Part shown: piece by piece, positions 39,605 through 47,608 of the stretch
Position numbering within the stretch: the first letter of the stretch is position 1
Layout: each line of letters begins with the position of its first letter
Virus record (IMG/VR): IMGVR_UViG_3300022752_000054
Location: 1-64,000 of that record
Reading direction: 5' to 3' (one strand)
DNA: 64,000 nt
Source of the DNA: a virus
Notes under the pieces: generated by a model
What the model was told of the DNA's origin: nothing
The model's database searches: none
The model's input: only the letters and a program-made list of their open reading frames with translations
Translations under genes and position numbers: made by a program

Positions 39605-39640
39605 AAAAGCTGTGGAGGAATATTCCTCCACAGCTTTTTT
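39605..39640 (+). terminator. rho-independent terminator
   Basis: Perfect palindrome AAAAGCTGTGGAGGAAT/ATTCCTCCACAGCTTTT followed by TT. Very stable, works in either direction. Confidence 0.85.
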
Positions 39641-39663
39641 ATTTACTCGAGATAAGTATTGAC

Positions 39664-39891
39664 GTGAATTCTGACGAAAAAGCATTAAGAATTTTAATAA
39701 ATGAATTTGTGAAAGAATATTCTTCTCGTGCAGGATCTCATCCAGAAGAGAGCTATCACGAGGATCTGCTAGATGATCCTGCTTATAAAGCAGATAGCGT
39801 CTACGTTCCTAATGATGTAAAGGGTAAGATAAACAAGTGGGCAGAAGACATGGGTCTGAAATCTAAGAAAAGTAAAAAGGAAACTAAGTAA
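39664..39891 (+). CDS. tag-like helix protein (75 aa)
   Basis: GTG start. EKALRILINEFVKEY is a diverged form of the tag. An acidic/Tyr middle and a Lys-rich end (GLKSKKSKKETK) follow. Overlaps the next gene by one base. Confidence 0.55.
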   Translation: MNSDEKALRILINEFVKEYSSRAGSHPEESYHEDLLDDPAYKADSVYVPNDVKGKINKWAEDMGLKSKKSKKETK

Positions 39892-40232
39892 TGCAACAGA
39901 GCGAGAAGCGTTTGAGAAAACTCATTAGAGAGTTTCTAGAAGCAGCCAATTTAAATGAGATGTCCGCGAAAGGTCTCAAGAAGACCAGCTTTGAAGAAAT
40001 ACAAAAGAAGTTTCCAAGGTTCGCCGAGATGCTTCAGGCAAAATACAAACAATCTGAACTAGCATCAGCATCATTCGCAATACAAGGTTCAGGAAGTATG
40101 TTTGGATTTGGAACAAAAGTTCCAATGATGGTCACTAAAGGTTATGATGATCCTGTTGTCCTGTGGCAAGACGATTTCCTAAAATACAATGGTAGCGAGA
40201 CGTTGGCTGATGCAGTAAGAAATGCTCAGTAA
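39891..40232 (+). CDS. helical-tag protein (113 aa)
   Basis: MQQSEKRLRKLIREFLEAAN opens the protein. The body contains FAEMLQAKYKQSELAS, a Gly/Ser/Phe turn (GSGSMFGFGTKV) and YDDPVVLWQDDFLKYNGS. Not recognised; probably a small folded cargo domain. Confidence 0.6.
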   Translation: MQQSEKRLRKLIREFLEAANLNEMSAKGLKKTSFEEIQKKFPRFAEMLQAKYKQSELASASFAIQGSGSMFGFGTKVPMMVTKGYDDPVVLWQDDFLKYNGSETLADAVRNAQ

Positions 40233-40296
40233 ACCCAGAAATTTAAATGGGTATCATCGAATGACAGGCTAATGATGGAATGGAAGAAAAGGTAAT

Positions 40297-40446
40297 ATGT
40301 GTTATAGAAGACGTTGCGATATTTGCAACAAGCTGACATATGGAGGTTGCGGAAAACACGTTGAATATGTGCTGGCTGATGTGCCGCAAGAAGACAGGTG
40401 CCAAGGGCATGGTATCGTTCAAAGTGATGAAGAAGATTCAGATTAA
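40297..40446 (+). CDS. small zinc-binding protein (49 aa)
   Basis: MCYRRRCDICNKLTYGGCGKH then VPQEDRCQGH. This is the short CxxC ... CGKHV ... VPxxxRCxC type found in many bacteria (often CATCGKTTWAGCGQHV); here the last CxC is CQGH. Zinc binding likely; function unknown. A GGTAA lies before the ATG. Confidence 0.65.
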   Translation: MCYRRRCDICNKLTYGGCGKHVEYVLADVPQEDRCQGHGIVQSDEEDSD

Positions 40447-40763
40447 TAAGGTTCAGGGCAACCTAGATTTATGATGTTCTGTATTGGATCACAAAAAACC
40501 TGAATTTCTATCATATACTTCACACCATCTTTTTCAAGAATTAAATACGTGTCAACTGGACATGGTCCACCAAAGCTTTTGTCGTCGTGATCATCTTTTG
40601 TTACAGGTTCTGGTTTTTGATCATGATTTTTCGGAAGCTGAGAGATCTCAGTGGATTCTTCGTCGGCCATTTCTTCGCTTTCTTCAAAAGAAGAATCGTT
40701 GCCGACACAACCAGATAAGGTCACGCAAAAAAAACATACCGCATTCAGGAAACGTAAGTTCAT
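40443..40763 (-). CDS. small lipoprotein (106 aa)
   Basis: Signal peptide ending TLSGC (Cys19). An acidic linker (EESEEMADEESTE) leads to a short domain with three Cys (GPCPVDTYLILEKDGVKY; FCDP; LGCPEP). No family recognised. Second of three lipoproteins in the window. Confidence 0.6.
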   Translation of the reverse strand: MNLRFLNAVCFFCVTLSGCVGNDSSFEESEEMADEESTEISQLPKNHDQKPEPVTKDDHDDKSFGGPCPVDTYLILEKDGVKYMIEIQVFCDPIQNIINLGCPEPY

Positions 40764-40840
40764 AATGAACCCCCTGCCGTATAATAATAGTTATAGAAAA
40801 AACAAAGGTTTTTTAGATAATTTTACAAGATAGAGAACAA

Positions 40841-41212
40841 ATGCCATACAAGATACGCAAACAAAAATGTAAGCAGAGTGACGGAGATTCTGGCGGTTAC
40901 GTGCTTTCCTATACTGATAAAAAAGGTAAAAAGCACAGGGCTTGTCATACATCTAAAAAGAAAGCCAGGGGTCAAATAGCTGCCATAGAGGCTGAAGGTA
41001 CAAAGATGAATAACGAAGATAGTCTTTTGGAGTTAAGAGCTTTTATTAGAGATGTTGTGAAAGAAGAACTACATGCAGAGGGATCGCAAGAAGATTTAGA
41101 CAAAGACGATGACGGAGATAAAGATTTTGCTGACGTTTTGATATCCAGAATGATGGCAGGCGGGCTGTCCAAGAAAAAAGCAATAAAAAAGTCTAGGAAA
41201 TACGATTCTTAA
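40841..41212 (+). CDS. phage basic domain plus tag-like helix and acidic loop (123 aa)
   Basis: N-terminal MPYKIRKQKCKQSDGDSGGY with KKHRACHTSKKKARGQIAAI is a compact basic domain found in many large phages. In the middle, LLELRAFIRDVVKEELHAEG matches the tag. Then DLDKDDDGDKDFADVL resembles a calcium-binding EF-hand loop. So the tag helix can be internal. Virion role inferred. Confidence 0.6.
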   Translation: MPYKIRKQKCKQSDGDSGGYVLSYTDKKGKKHRACHTSKKKARGQIAAIEAEGTKMNNEDSLLELRAFIRDVVKEELHAEGSQEDLDKDDDGDKDFADVLISRMMAGGLSKKKAIKKSRKYDS

Positions 41213-41329
41213 TCGTATTTCCATTAAATCTTTTCATTTTTTGTACGTCTCAATTTGAGCTTAGTTGTGAATAAAACTTCACAACCACCGTAAAAAAGGT
41301 GTTCATAAAAGTGATAAAACGTTCATAAG

Positions 41330-41662
41330 ATGAACTTAATAATCGATAATTATAGATCAATGAATTTAGGCTCGAAAGAGCCAGCACGAAAATATAGTAT
41401 GAAGACAAGGGGAAACTCAAATATTCCGATTAGCGAATGCACTGAGTTTACCATGCATATTTCTCAAAAAACAGAATTCGCGAATTCAAAGCAAAAACTT
41501 GTTGATTACACTGAACACAAGTTAAGAAAATACATTGAAAAGATCAGAGACAAACAACAAGAATTAATCTTAAACGTTATGTTGGTCGATTATGTCAAAG
41601 GTAATATAGCCGTTGCTTGGAGAAAAGGACAACCCGTGTACGTGAATGTTACAAAAGGATAA
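41330..41662 (+). CDS. hypothetical protein upstream of groEL (110 aa)
   Basis: Not a GroES: it lacks the mobile-loop and barrel pattern. Central helix ANSKQKLVDYTEHKLRKYIEKI followed by strands LILNVMLVDYV and IAVAWRKGQPVYVNV. This helix-strand order resembles a ribosome-hibernation-like or dsRBD-like small fold, but I cannot assign it. 39 bp before groEL. Confidence 0.5.
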   Translation: MNLIIDNYRSMNLGSKEPARKYSMKTRGNSNIPISECTEFTMHISQKTEFANSKQKLVDYTEHKLRKYIEKIRDKQQELILNVMLVDYVKGNIAVAWRKGQPVYVNVTKG

Positions 41663-41701
41663 AATCCTGTACAAATACGTCAGTGAGCTTACTATATTAC
41701 C

Positions 41702-43324
41702 ATGTCTTTTGAACCCCAATCTCTGAAGTCTAATAGTCGCGTCTTGTTTTCTAGCGATGCAAGAAAGAAATTATACGCTGGTCTTAGTATAGCAGCTGAA
41801 GCTGTCAGTTGTACTTTGGGTCCAAATGGAAAAACAGTTTTAATTCAAAATGGGAATGATTCTCCGATTATCACTAAAGATGGTGTGACGGTCAGCAAGT
41901 CTATAAGATTAGATGACCCAGTAGAGATGATGGGAGTAAGACTTTTGAGAGAAGCTGCGTCTCAAACCAACGATACGGCTGGTGATGGAACAACCACCTC
42001 TACTGTTCTTACTCACGCTTTAGTAAAAAATGGGTTAAATTTGCTAGAGGCAGGTTACAACGCAAAAAAGCTTGTAGAAGGAATGGATATTGCGATAAGG
42101 TTAGTAACAGATGCTGTTGTTTCTCAAGCCCATCCGGTTGAAACAGCTGAAGAAATTGCGCAAATTGGTACCATTTCAGCTAATGGTGACAAGAAAATAG
42201 GAGAGCTAATTTCAGCTGCAATGGAAAAAGTTGGAAGAGATGGAATCATTACTGTAGAGGATGCTAAAGGAATGGCAACCACTCTTGACGTGGTTGACGG
42301 AATGCAGTTTGACAGGGGTTATTTAAGCCCTTACTTCGTTACGAATAACGAAAAGATGCATGCTTCTTATAATGATGCATATGTTCTAGTTACAGATAAA
42401 AAAATATCTGCATTAAAGGATCTTATTCCTATTCTTGAAGCAGTGGTAAACTCTAGAAAACCTCTTCTCATCATTGCTGATGATGTTGATGGGGAAGCAT
42501 TACAAGGATTAGTTCTTAACAGGGTAAAATCTCAATTACCAGTTGTCGCCATTAAATCTCCTGGATTTGGAACTTCAAAAGATGAATACATCATTGATAT
42601 TTCAAAGCTGACAGGAGCTAAACTGATTTCTAGCTCTACTGGTTTGTCTCTGGACAAGGTAAAACTAACGGATTTAGGAATTGCAAAGAAGTTTGTGGTC
42701 GATGCAAAGACCACAACCATCGTTGGTCCCTCATCTGCAAGAGAGCAGGTTCAAGAACACGTTTCTGATCTAAAAGAGAGGCTTAGCGACGTAACAATAA
42801 GCTCTCTTGAAATGAACAACCTTCGAACCAGGATCGCTCGTCTTGCTTCTGGAGTTGCTGTCGTCCGAGTCGGCGGCGCGACCGAGATGGAAATGATTGA
42901 ACGTAAATATAGAATAGAAGATGCTCTTCATGCAACACGTGCGGCAACAGAAGAAGGAATAATTCCAGGCGGAGGAACGGCTTTATACACGGCCTCAATA
43001 GCTGCTAGAAAAGCTACAAAAAATGTTTCTTATGAAAGAGATGTTTTGGCTGGAATTGAAATGGTTTTTAAATCTTGTGTAGAACCACTAAGAAGAATTG
43101 CTCATAATAGTGGCAAGTCACCAGATGTCATTGAAGAATGTATGAGTAAGAATGTCAATAGTAACTTCGGATATGATGCTTCTTCAGGAGAGTTTGTCGA
43201 TCTTGTGGCAGCTGGTATTATCGATCCTGTCAAAGTTACTAAAATGGCTCTTAAGAATTCTTCTTCAGTTGCTAGACTATTTTTAACTTTGGACGCTGTC
43301 TTGGTCAATGGAGAAACTGCTTGA
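41702..43324 (+). CDS. groEL: phage GroEL-like chaperonin (540 aa)
   Basis: Full-length group I chaperonin: VSCTLGPNGKTVLIQ (equatorial), DGVTVSKSI, NDTAGDGTTTSTVLTHAL (ATP site), apical GYLSPYFVTNNEKM, and EEGIIPGGGTALY. Compared with cellular GroEL it has an N-terminal extension (MSFEPQSLKSNSRVLF) and lacks the GGM tail, ending at LDAVLVNGETA. No GroES is adjacent, so it may use host GroES or work alone, as reported for some jumbo-phage chaperonins. TTGA overlap links it to an SH3-like gene. ACTATATTACC precedes the ATG. Confidence 0.95.
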   Translation: MSFEPQSLKSNSRVLFSSDARKKLYAGLSIAAEAVSCTLGPNGKTVLIQNGNDSPIITKDGVTVSKSIRLDDPVEMMGVRLLREAASQTNDTAGDGTTTSTVLTHALVKNGLNLLEAGYNAKKLVEGMDIAIRLVTDAVVSQAHPVETAEEIAQIGTISANGDKKIGELISAAMEKVGRDGIITVEDAKGMATTLDVVDGMQFDRGYLSPYFVTNNEKMHASYNDAYVLVTDKKISALKDLIPILEAVVNSRKPLLIIADDVDGEALQGLVLNRVKSQLPVVAIKSPGFGTSKDEYIIDISKLTGAKLISSSTGLSLDKVKLTDLGIAKKFVVDAKTTTIVGPSSAREQVQEHVSDLKERLSDVTISSLEMNNLRTRIARLASGVAVVRVGGATEMEMIERKYRIEDALHATRAATEEGIIPGGGTALYTASIAARKATKNVSYERDVLAGIEMVFKSCVEPLRRIAHNSGKSPDVIEECMSKNVNSNFGYDASSGEFVDLVAAGIIDPVKVTKMALKNSSSVARLFLTLDAVLVNGETA

Positions 43325-43539
43325 TTTTACCTAGATTTTCCAAGGGAGACCTTGTCAAATTTAAAATGAAAAGTCCTGAAAAAAATGGTATTGTTATAGA
43401 CGTACATCGTTCTAATTCATGTAAAAGCAAGCACGTCGAGCACATGTCCAACAGCTATTCTCAAGTCTACTATGTTCTTGTAGATGGAATTTCAGTTGAA
43501 GGACCATATTTTTTTGACGAGTTATTGAGGGTGGTTTGA
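43321..43539 (+). CDS. SH3-like small barrel protein outside the array (72 aa)
   Basis: TTG start inside the groEL stop. FSKGDLVKFKMKSPEKNGIV, IDVHRSN, YYVLVDGISVEG, ELLRVV. A dispersed relative of the array, coupled both ways by TTGA. Confidence 0.6.
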   Translation: MILPRFSKGDLVKFKMKSPEKNGIVIDVHRSNSCKSKHVEHMSNSYSQVYYVLVDGISVEGPYFFDELLRVV

Positions 43540-43925
43540 AAAATCATGCAAGGATTTCTTCATCTGGAAAAGTAGAAGAGATTATCTTACCCAGATACAT
43601 GTCATCTCTATGTGAGGAAGAAATTCTAGTAATAAAAGAAAAAATGAGAAAGAATGTGATAATTGCTTGTGGTTATCACCATTCGTCTAGGCGAATCGTT
43701 GTCCTGAAAGAAGATTCTAACGTTTTGGAATTGATCCCTGAAGATTTTTTTGGTATGAATTTAACGATTCTACGAGCGGCTCCTATAAAATCTGGGTCTA
43801 AAATTGAAATCACCACATCCAAGACTTTTATAGAAGTTGATTCAAGAGATGTCATTAATGCATCTAACTGCATCGACATGTCGAAATTGGAAATAGATAT
43901 GATACATGAAAATAACGTTATCTGA
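43536..43925 (+). CDS. hypothetical protein (129 aa)
   Basis: TTGA start. Alternating strands and helices: VEEIILPRYM, LVIKEKMRKNVIIACGYHHS, RIVVLKEDSNVLELIP, KIEITTSKTFIEVD. No family recognised. Overlaps the next tagged gene. Confidence 0.5.
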   Translation: MKNHARISSSGKVEEIILPRYMSSLCEEEILVIKEKMRKNVIIACGYHHSSRRIVVLKEDSNVLELIPEDFFGMNLTILRAAPIKSGSKIEITTSKTFIEVDSRDVINASNCIDMSKLEIDMIHENNVI

Positions 43926-44121
43926 ATTAAGAAAGATTATAAGAGAAGAAGTTGAAAGAAATTTACGCTGGTCTGCAGGATACTTTGGAGGAGATTTAAG
44001 TAGTCCTCAAAAGGGAATAAACTACGTGCCACTCCAAGGGTTGGGAAGTTCGACAGAAGAAAAAAATAAAATAGAAAATTATGAAGAAGAAGAAGAACTC
44101 GAAAGAGACACCACAGATTGA
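43906..44121 (+). CDS. helical-tag protein (71 aa)
   Basis: MKITLSELRKIIREEVERNL, then an aromatic/Gly-rich stretch (WSAGYFGGDLSSPQKG) and an extremely acidic end. The reading frame overlaps the start of the IF-1 gene by 41 bp, so the acidic tail shares sequence with the Lys-rich start of that protein. Confidence 0.6.
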   Translation: MKITLSELRKIIREEVERNLRWSAGYFGGDLSSPQKGINYVPLQGLGSSTEEKNKIENYEEEEELERDTTD

Positions 44122-44332
44122 AAGAGAAGATAGTCTAGAGCTCACAGGAACTGTTGAAGAGGCGTTGCCTGGCACTCTATTTAAGGTGAAAACCACGACG
44201 GGTCAGACTGTGCTAGCAACGTTGTCAGGAAAACTACGACAAAATCACATTGTAGTGTTACCAGGCGACGATGTAACGGTCGAAGTTTCAATCTATGACA
44301 CCACAAGAGGTCGAATCTCGTGGCGCAGATGA
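44081..44332 (+). CDS. infA: translation initiation factor IF-1 (83 aa)
   Basis: OB-fold factor that occupies the ribosomal A site during initiation. After a basic N-terminal extension (MKKKKNSKETPQ), the sequence runs DSLELTGTVEEALPGTLFKV, VLATLSGKLRQNHIVVLPGD, VTVEVSIYDTTRGRISWR, matching cellular IF-1 almost end to end, with GKLRxNxI and LPGDxVxVE intact. Only the extension is unusual. Lies in a tightly overlapping cluster of tagged and membrane genes. An IF-1 in a phage could bias initiation toward phage mRNAs; inference. Confidence 0.9.
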   Translation: MKKKKNSKETPQIEREDSLELTGTVEEALPGTLFKVKTTTGQTVLATLSGKLRQNHIVVLPGDDVTVEVSIYDTTRGRISWRR

Positions 44333-44504
44333 ATGGGAGAATGAAATGATCCAATGGGCGCTTGAACATCCTTATCTCTTTTTTACCATGTTTTTGTTCT
44401 CGCTCGTAACGATGGTAAGCATCACAGCGGAAATTAGCAACTCTATAACATTATGTTTTGCTAAGAACAGAATAGAAAAAGAAAAGTCTGCCAAGGAATC
44501 CTAG
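44295..44504 (+). CDS. single-TM small protein (69 aa)
   Basis: An acidic N-terminus, one transmembrane segment (PYLFFTMFLFSLVTMVSITA), then a basic tail (KNRIEKEKSAKES). Overlaps the IF-1 gene by 38 bp. Function unknown. Confidence 0.5.
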   Translation: MTPQEVESRGADEWENEMIQWALEHPYLFFTMFLFSLVTMVSITAEISNSITLCFAKNRIEKEKSAKES

Positions 44505-44514
44505 TTATAAGCAT

Positions 44515-44802
44515 ATGAAAAACAAAATCTTGAGAGAGTATATTAAAGAAACGATTAGAGAGGTGTTAGAAGGACCTCACATTAGCAATGTACTTTCTCA
44601 AGATTTAACTTCAAGAGAACAGCTGGGTTCTATTGCAGATCCTGAAGATGAAAAGATTATATCTCATCTTTCAGAACCAGAAGTAGATCTTGAAGATTGT
44701 TATGGGCCTGTTCCACCAACTTCAGATGATGTAGGCGTCTTTCCAGACATGTATACGAAAGATTATCATGTGATTCCACATAGCCCGATATACAGGTCAT
44801 GA
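44515..44802 (+). CDS. tag-like helix protein (95 aa)
   Basis: MKNKILREYIKETIREVLEG is a tag variant. The remainder is acidic and Pro-rich (VPPTSDDVGVFPDMYTKDY), probably extended. Coupled by ATGA to the HNH gene. Confidence 0.55.
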   Translation: MKNKILREYIKETIREVLEGPHISNVLSQDLTSREQLGSIADPEDEKIISHLSEPEVDLEDCYGPVPPTSDDVGVFPDMYTKDYHVIPHSPIYRS

Positions 44803-45137
44803 ATACTTTTAAGCATGCCTTTAATGTCTTTTTTGCTATCGTCAGAGAAAAATCTAAGGCGCTTAGAAGAGACAAACTATGGCCGATGGTTAGAGCAGCG
44901 CATTTAGAATCCAATGATTCTTGTGCAGCATGTGGAAAGAAAAAGAAAATACAAGTTCATCATATAATTCCAGTGCACATTGATCCTTCTTTCGAACTAG
45001 ATAGCGAAAATTTGATCACTTTATGCATGGATCAATACGAATGCCATTTGAACGTAGGTCATAAAGGTTCATGGCGTAATCACAATCCTAATGTAAGAAA
45101 AGATGCTCAAGATTTCTACTTAAAGTTAAAAACATGA
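44799..45137 (+). CDS. HNH endonuclease (112 aa)
   Basis: Zinc-dependent nuclease domain: CAACGKKKKIQVHHIIPVH, then NLITLCMDQYECHLNVGHKG, with two CxxC/CxxxH-type pairs and the HH-N-H residues. The GHKGSWRNHNPNV end resembles phage HNH proteins acting in DNA packaging as well as homing enzymes. Coupled to tagged gene upstream and a small gene downstream. Confidence 0.75.
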   Translation: MNTFKHAFNVFFAIVREKSKALRRDKLWPMVRAAHLESNDSCAACGKKKKIQVHHIIPVHIDPSFELDSENLITLCMDQYECHLNVGHKGSWRNHNPNVRKDAQDFYLKLKT

Positions 45138-45295
45138 AAAAATCAGAAAAAGATCTGTATTCGTCGATCGTAGAAAAAACCGCTTCTGGCATTTCTCTTA
45201 AAATTAAAGAAGAGCAAAGAAAAGATGCTCTTTCACTCGTTGATCAAGAACTGTGTTATTGGAGTCTAGATTACGATCACATTTGCTCTTACTAG
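45134..45295 (+). CDS. small hypothetical protein (53 aa)
   Basis: ATGA start from the HNH gene. MKKSEKDLYSSIVEKTASGI, helical and charged, ending DYDHICSY. Last gene of this plus-strand run; no family recognised. Confidence 0.45.
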   Translation: MKKSEKDLYSSIVEKTASGISLKIKEEQRKDALSLVDQELCYWSLDYDHICSY

Positions 45296-45296
45296 A

Positions 45297-45722
45297 TCAA
45301 CCGATCATATTCCACATAATGTTATATACATCATGTTGCTTAATCAACATGTTGAAAACTCCTGTATTTTCTCCACCCAGCAAAAACCCAAGAGCTACAT
45401 TAGAAGATCCATCGATATCAATAATTTTCTTATCAAGAACTATCCCTAATCCCAATGACATATTTGGAATTGAATGATAAGGTTCCCAAGCACCATCATT
45501 CAAAGGTTTCCATATTATGCTTCTATCTGGAAGTATGGGATCTCCGTTCTTTGCGCAACCGATAATCAATAACTTGTCATAATCTGTCGGGCTTTTATCA
45601 AAAAAGCCCCAACAACCAAGCGAGGGTGACCACACCCTCGCTGAGTTTTTTTCTTTTGCAAAAAATTCTTTTGCAATTCTTTCTATAAGTTCAAGTCCGC
45701 AAACTTCATGTAATCCTGGCAC
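45297..45722 (-). CDS. hypothetical protein (141 aa)
   Basis: GTG start at 45722 with AAAGG five bases upstream. ELIERIAKEFFAKEKNS, LLIIGCAKNGDPILPDRSI, NMSLGLGIVLDKKIIDIDG. The frame continues open upstream without an ATG, so translation might begin earlier at a rare codon. Not recognised. Contains a plus-strand terminator in its antisense strand. Confidence 0.5.
   Translation of the reverse strand: MPGLHEVCGLELIERIAKEFFAKEKNSARVWSPSLGCWGFFDKSPTDYDKLLIIGCAKNGDPILPDRSIIWKPLNDGAWEPYHSIPNMSLGLGIVLDKKIIDIDGSSNVALGFLLGGENTGVFNMLIKQHDVYNIMWNMIG
45619..45652 (+). terminator. plus-strand terminator embedded in an antisense gene
   Basis: AGCGAGGGTG-ACCA-CACCCTCGCT, then GAG and seven T. It would stop transcripts coming from the 41-45 kb genes, but lies inside the coding sequence of the gene at 45297-45722 on the other strand. 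Confidence 0.65.
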
Positions 45723-45847
45723 GGTTGCCTTTGGAAAAGTAAGTACAATGTCCTGAATCGTTGGAATAAATAATCTTGTATATAACTTAATAGTTTTCGA
45801 TTGGAAGATTTTTCCGAATTATTCAGGCCATCATACATAACTATGTA

Positions 45848-46309
45848 TCAACATCCGCCAGACTTCGTGCAACGTTTTTCAACTAAAGTCTTCATACCAC
45901 CACACTTACCTGATGCATATGCACCGAGAGCTGGTCGAAGACCTCCGCAGGTTTTATTTAATGAACGAATCACGCCCAGTCCTGCTTTGAAGCCTGCCAC
46001 TGCCGAAGAACGTAGCTTATCGCAAGACACGCCTCCTGTTCTTGGCATTACTTGCATAATTCCGCAAGATCGACCACCATCGCCCAACGCGTCATGCTTC
46101 CATGATGATTCCCAGTATGACCAAGCAATGAGAAGTTTACCTAACTTTTCTTTCGCGGCTTTCGGGTCATTGGACAATTCAGGGTATAGTTCGGTCGCAT
46201 CCACGTCTGCAATAACTACAGAGATGGCATCAACTGCTGTTCGAGCCCTTGTCTCTGCTCCACCACCCGAAAGCGTAAGAGCGAGGGCAATAAGTGCTTC
46301 TTTCAACAT
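45848..46309 (-). CDS. exported lytic transglycosylase-like protein (153 aa)
   Basis: Peptidoglycan-cleaving enzyme of the SLT/goose-lysozyme fold. Hydrophobic N-terminus (LKEALIALALTLSGGG) acts as a signal or anchor. Catalytic Glu67 in AWSYWESSWKHDA, followed by CGIMQVMPRTGG, the GxMQxxP motif. Several Cys near the C-terminus suggest disulfides. Could be the endolysin or a virion cell-wall hydrolase; no holin is adjacent. Confidence 0.75.
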   Translation of the reverse strand: MLKEALIALALTLSGGGAETRARTAVDAISVVIADVDATELYPELSNDPKAAKEKLGKLLIAWSYWESSWKHDALGDGGRSCGIMQVMPRTGGVSCDKLRSSAVAGFKAGLGVIRSLNKTCGGLRPALGAYASGKCGGMKTLVEKRCTKSGGC

Positions 46310-46449
46310 ATCATGTCTACCTTTCTAATTCGTCAGCGAATATTCAAGACGCTGCCTCCTTAAATATGGAGGTTGCTCAAATGTAATCAACTTAAGTACG
46401 TTGTATTCCGTTCACATGTTTAATCTGAATAAAACTTTTAGAAGTAGAA

Positions 46450-46455
46450 TATAAT
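46450..46455 (+). promoter_or_regulatory. candidate -10 element (GAATATAATT)
   Basis: TATAAT seven bases before the ATG at 46463, implying an almost leaderless mRNA if used. Confidence 0.35.
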
Positions 46456-46462
46456 TAATGTC

Positions 46463-46759
46463 ATGAGTTCACCTGGAAAAGTAACGGAAAATCTTCTCAG
46501 GAAATTGATAAGAGAAATCATATTAGAGAAGAAAAAGCCGGGCGGAGGAATTACAAAAATAGGGGCAAAAAAGATTGTAGATCCTAGTTCAGCTGACATA
46601 GAAATTAGGAATGCTCTTGCAGACGAGCAAGGATCCGTTTCTGACGCTGCTGAAACATTAGATGTCTCTACAAGAACTCTTTACAATTATATCGACGATG
46701 ACTCTAGACTGAAGAGAGTAAAAGACAAATTTGAAAAAAATGACGAAAAGAACAAGTGA
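46463..46759 (+). CDS. helical-tag protein with Fis-type HTH (98 aa)
   Basis: ENLLRKLIREIILEKKK is the tag near the N-terminus. Residues ~50-85 (IRNALADEQGSVSDAAETL, VSTRTLYNYIDDD) form a helix-turn-helix of the Fis/NtrC C-terminal type. So a DNA-binding domain is joined to the tag; it may be packaged with DNA or act as a regulator. Overlaps the next gene slightly. Confidence 0.65.
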   Translation: MSSPGKVTENLLRKLIREIILEKKKPGGGITKIGAKKIVDPSSADIEIRNALADEQGSVSDAAETLDVSTRTLYNYIDDDSRLKRVKDKFEKNDEKNK

Positions 46760-46766
46760 GTCATAC

Positions 46767-47597
46767 ATGAAAAGAAACAACTACGTTCTAGAGAAAATCT
46801 ACAAAAGACTCTTAAAAGAGGCTGAAGAAGATAAGCAGCTTTCAGCTCAGCAAATAGATTACGCAAAAAAAATCGCTGAAAAACTTGCGAGTGCTGCCAA
46901 AAAAGACGTAGGTCTTCTAACTGAAAAATATGGAGATACGGGAATTGCAATAGTCCTATATAAAACAAACGTATTTGTTGGTAATGTGTTAGCCAGTTTA
47001 AACACAGAAGAAGGTAGGGGAGGAGACACACAGGCCATAGCTGATGCCACTGAAAATAGCATCGTTGGCATGATTGTTATAGACAAAGCATCTGATAGGT
47101 GTAATGACGCGATGGTCGTCAAATATGTCTTTGCAAAAGAGAAGTATGGACCATTATTGTACATAATAGCTATGCAATTCTCGCCTTCAGGTAGGATTAT
47201 ATCTGACAGAACAGCGGTAAGCGATGACGCGAGACCAATGTACGTTACCCTAGGCCAACGTGGCGATATTGAGAAAAAAGCATTGGATGACAATCTTCTT
47301 CCAATGCACAAACGCCTGACGCCTGACGATCCATCTGACGATTGCGAAGTCTGGAACCACAAAGGACAACGTCCTGAAGCAGAGTTCCTTGATTACTCAT
47401 ACGGCGGTGCTTCCATCGACATTAACAAACTGAAGAATCACCACAAAGAATCTATGGAGATGCTGAACAGATACGTGCAGAAGTATCTCGGGTGGTCTCC
47501 AGACTTTGCGGCTGACTATCTGTCAAAAGTGGCATCTATGCTGTTTATGAGAATTTACCACGCAATGCCGATATCAAAAAGAGGATTAAAAAATTAA
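46767..47597 (+). CDS. DR-motif family copy 2 (276 aa)
   Basis: I choose ATG 46767 (MKRNNYVLEKIYKRLLKEAE, a weak tag); TTG 46731 and ATG 46740 are alternatives. Family core: CNDAMVVKYV, LYIIAMQFSPSGRIISDRTAVSDDA, KKALDDNLLP, DDPSDDCEVWN, LDYSYGGASIDI. Aligns with 35311, 49381 and 50622. It carries extra N-terminal helices (YAKKIAEKLASAAKKDVG). Function unknown. Confidence 0.65.
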   Translation: MKRNNYVLEKIYKRLLKEAEEDKQLSAQQIDYAKKIAEKLASAAKKDVGLLTEKYGDTGIAIVLYKTNVFVGNVLASLNTEEGRGGDTQAIADATENSIVGMIVIDKASDRCNDAMVVKYVFAKEKYGPLLYIIAMQFSPSGRIISDRTAVSDDARPMYVTLGQRGDIEKKALDDNLLPMHKRLTPDDPSDDCEVWNHKGQRPEAEFLDYSYGGASIDINKLKNHHKESMEMLNRYVQKYLGWSPDFAADYLSKVASMLFMRIYHAMPISKRGLKN

Positions 47598-47608
47598 AAG
47601 TTAAAGAG

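Noticed and set aside
41330-41662. GroES upstream of groEL
   Set aside because: Sequence has a central helix and lacks the GroES barrel and mobile loop.
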